From assembly GCF_029210395.1 (NCBI RefSeq), contig NZ_JARGDP010000007.1:18446-82445 (forward strand): 64,000 bases of DNA. The letters are read 5' to 3'. Of the stretch, positions 63,262-64,000 are shown piece after piece (the stretch's first letter is position 1; each line of letters starts with the position of its first letter). A model generated the notes under the pieces. It was not told the origin of the DNA. It made no database searches and was given only the letters and a program-made list of their open reading frames with translations. A program made the position numbers and the translations under genes. Source of the DNA: Petrocella sp. FN5 (lineage in GTDB: Bacteria > Bacillota > Clostridia > Lachnospirales > Vallitaleaceae).

Positions 63262-63972
63262 TTAAGGTCGGGTAAACACAATGGTTTGACCATCGGATAG
63301 ATCAAGGTTATAGTGATAACCTTCAAAAGATAAAGTTTTAATCTGATCCGGTTCAGTTATTTGATTTTTGATCATTAAATCAAGGATTCTCCCTCTAGCT
63401 ATTTTTGAATAGGTGGCAATATTTTTATACTGGTTGTTCTTTTTCTCCAGAAACCTAAGGGTTATTTTATTAGAAGGAAGTAACTTACTATATTCATTGG
63501 AGGTCAGATCGATTAATAAGGGTTCATTATGAAAGTAGTGTGTCATAGGTTTTTTCCAATACTTATAAAGAGAAGTTTTCATTAGCGGCATCTTCATATC
63601 CAGGCGATAAGGTTTTATACCATCTAGAGGCTTTAAGGCACCATACATTGCAGATAGAATGACTAAATGATTGTTCATATACCTAATCTGTTCATTGTTA
63701 TAGGCATTAAGGTCAAGATATTTATATACAAGACCTGTGTAAGCATGGATAGCGGGGTTGGGATTGGCAATATCAAAAGTTTTAATATTTGCAAAGGTTT
63801 GCTCTAAGAGTTCACCATCTATACCCATTAAACGACCTAAAGCATTTTTGGAAAGCTTGTTTAATCTTTGATTGAGATGATATGCTTCTTTATAAAAAAC
63901 AGGTTCGTGGATTGCCTTTTCATAAATAGAAGCATGTTTTTGACTTTTACTTGGCGAGATGATGATTTTCAT
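63262..63972 (-). CDS. yaaA: YaaA family peroxide-stress protein
   Basis: 236 residues of the YaaA (DUF328) family, which in E. coli lowers intracellular iron during peroxide stress and protects DNA. The opening MKIIISPSKSQ, AIHAYTGLVYKYLD, ILSAMYGALKPLDGIKPYRLDMKMPL and WKK are diagnostic. ATG at 63972 follows GGAGG; the frame can extend four codons upstream through that site, which I reject. Its upstream region runs off the window. Confidence 0.93.
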   Translation of the reverse strand: MKIIISPSKSQKHASIYEKAIHEPVFYKEAYHLNQRLNKLSKNALGRLMGIDGELLEQTFANIKTFDIANPNPAIHAYTGLVYKYLDLNAYNNEQIRYMNNHLVILSAMYGALKPLDGIKPYRLDMKMPLMKTSLYKYWKKPMTHYFHNEPLLIDLTSNEYSKLLPSNKITLRFLEKKNNQYKNIATYSKIARGRILDLMIKNQITEPDQIKTLSFEGYHYNLDLSDGQTIVFTRP

Positions 63973-64000
63973 AGTTGCCTCCATATCTATAGCTTTTTAG

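Overview
The window reads as chromosome of an anaerobic, low-GC Gram-positive bacterium of the class Clostridia. The evidence is AT-rich DNA, strong AGGAGG-type ribosome binding sites, consensus TTGACA/TATAAT promoters, a hybrid cluster protein, a Rex redox repressor, a PPi-type phosphofructokinase, GatCAB, a SleB-type cell wall hydrolase, GerMN lipoproteins and FapA-type (DUF342) proteins. A Lachnospirales or Vallitalea-like relative is my guess; no rRNA is present to prove it. Most of the window is ordinary core genome. I see no tRNA, rRNA, CRISPR array, prophage or intact transposon.

Layout. 0-12 kb: hcp, then a plsC/degenerate-GGDEF pair, a DUF554 membrane protein, an orphan AP2/HNH-like gene, a SleB-like hydrolase, thrC, a CDF metal transporter, an HD-GYP protein and PPi-type pfk. 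12-17 kb: a small helical membrane protein, a two-component system, a 2-hydroxyacid dehydrogenase and DegV, then two tandem 119-bp palindromic units. 17-30 kb: a lipoprotein and leuS, a DnaA-box cluster, an isocitrate/isopropylmalate-type dehydrogenase with its probable GntR regulator and operator, an ABC-F protein, rex with a probable autoregulatory site, a coiled-coil gene, acpS, nnr, alr and a MATE pump. 31-38 kb is the accessory patch: a possibly N-truncated alpha/beta hydrolase, a decayed serine recombinase, an exonuclease III, a REP-like GC-rich patch, an MFS transporter, and a large TsaA(TrmO)-UvrA-like fusion gene broken by an out-of-frame internal deletion. 38-50 kb: yebC, ligA, gatCAB, a FetAB-type ABC pair, a full diguanylate cyclase, nadE and mgsA. 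50-57 kb: comEA-like, a second two-component system, a GerMN lipoprotein, comEC and holA, with rpsT opposite. 58-64 kb: fapA-like and a multi-GAF protein, serS and yaaA.

How the genes work together. Several genes concern cyclic-di-GMP or its derivatives: an HD-GYP phosphodiesterase candidate, an intact GGDEF cyclase, a decayed GGDEF protein and a GAF protein with a GGDEF-like tail. Redox and carbon control are represented by Rex, the IDH-type enzyme with a GntR operator, PPi-PFK and methylglyoxal synthase. The best leads for something undescribed are the TsaA-UvrA fusion, the 119-bp palindromic tandem repeat, the DnaA-box cluster far from any dnaA gene, and the AP2/HNH orphan gene. I found no complete new multi-gene defence or mobile system.
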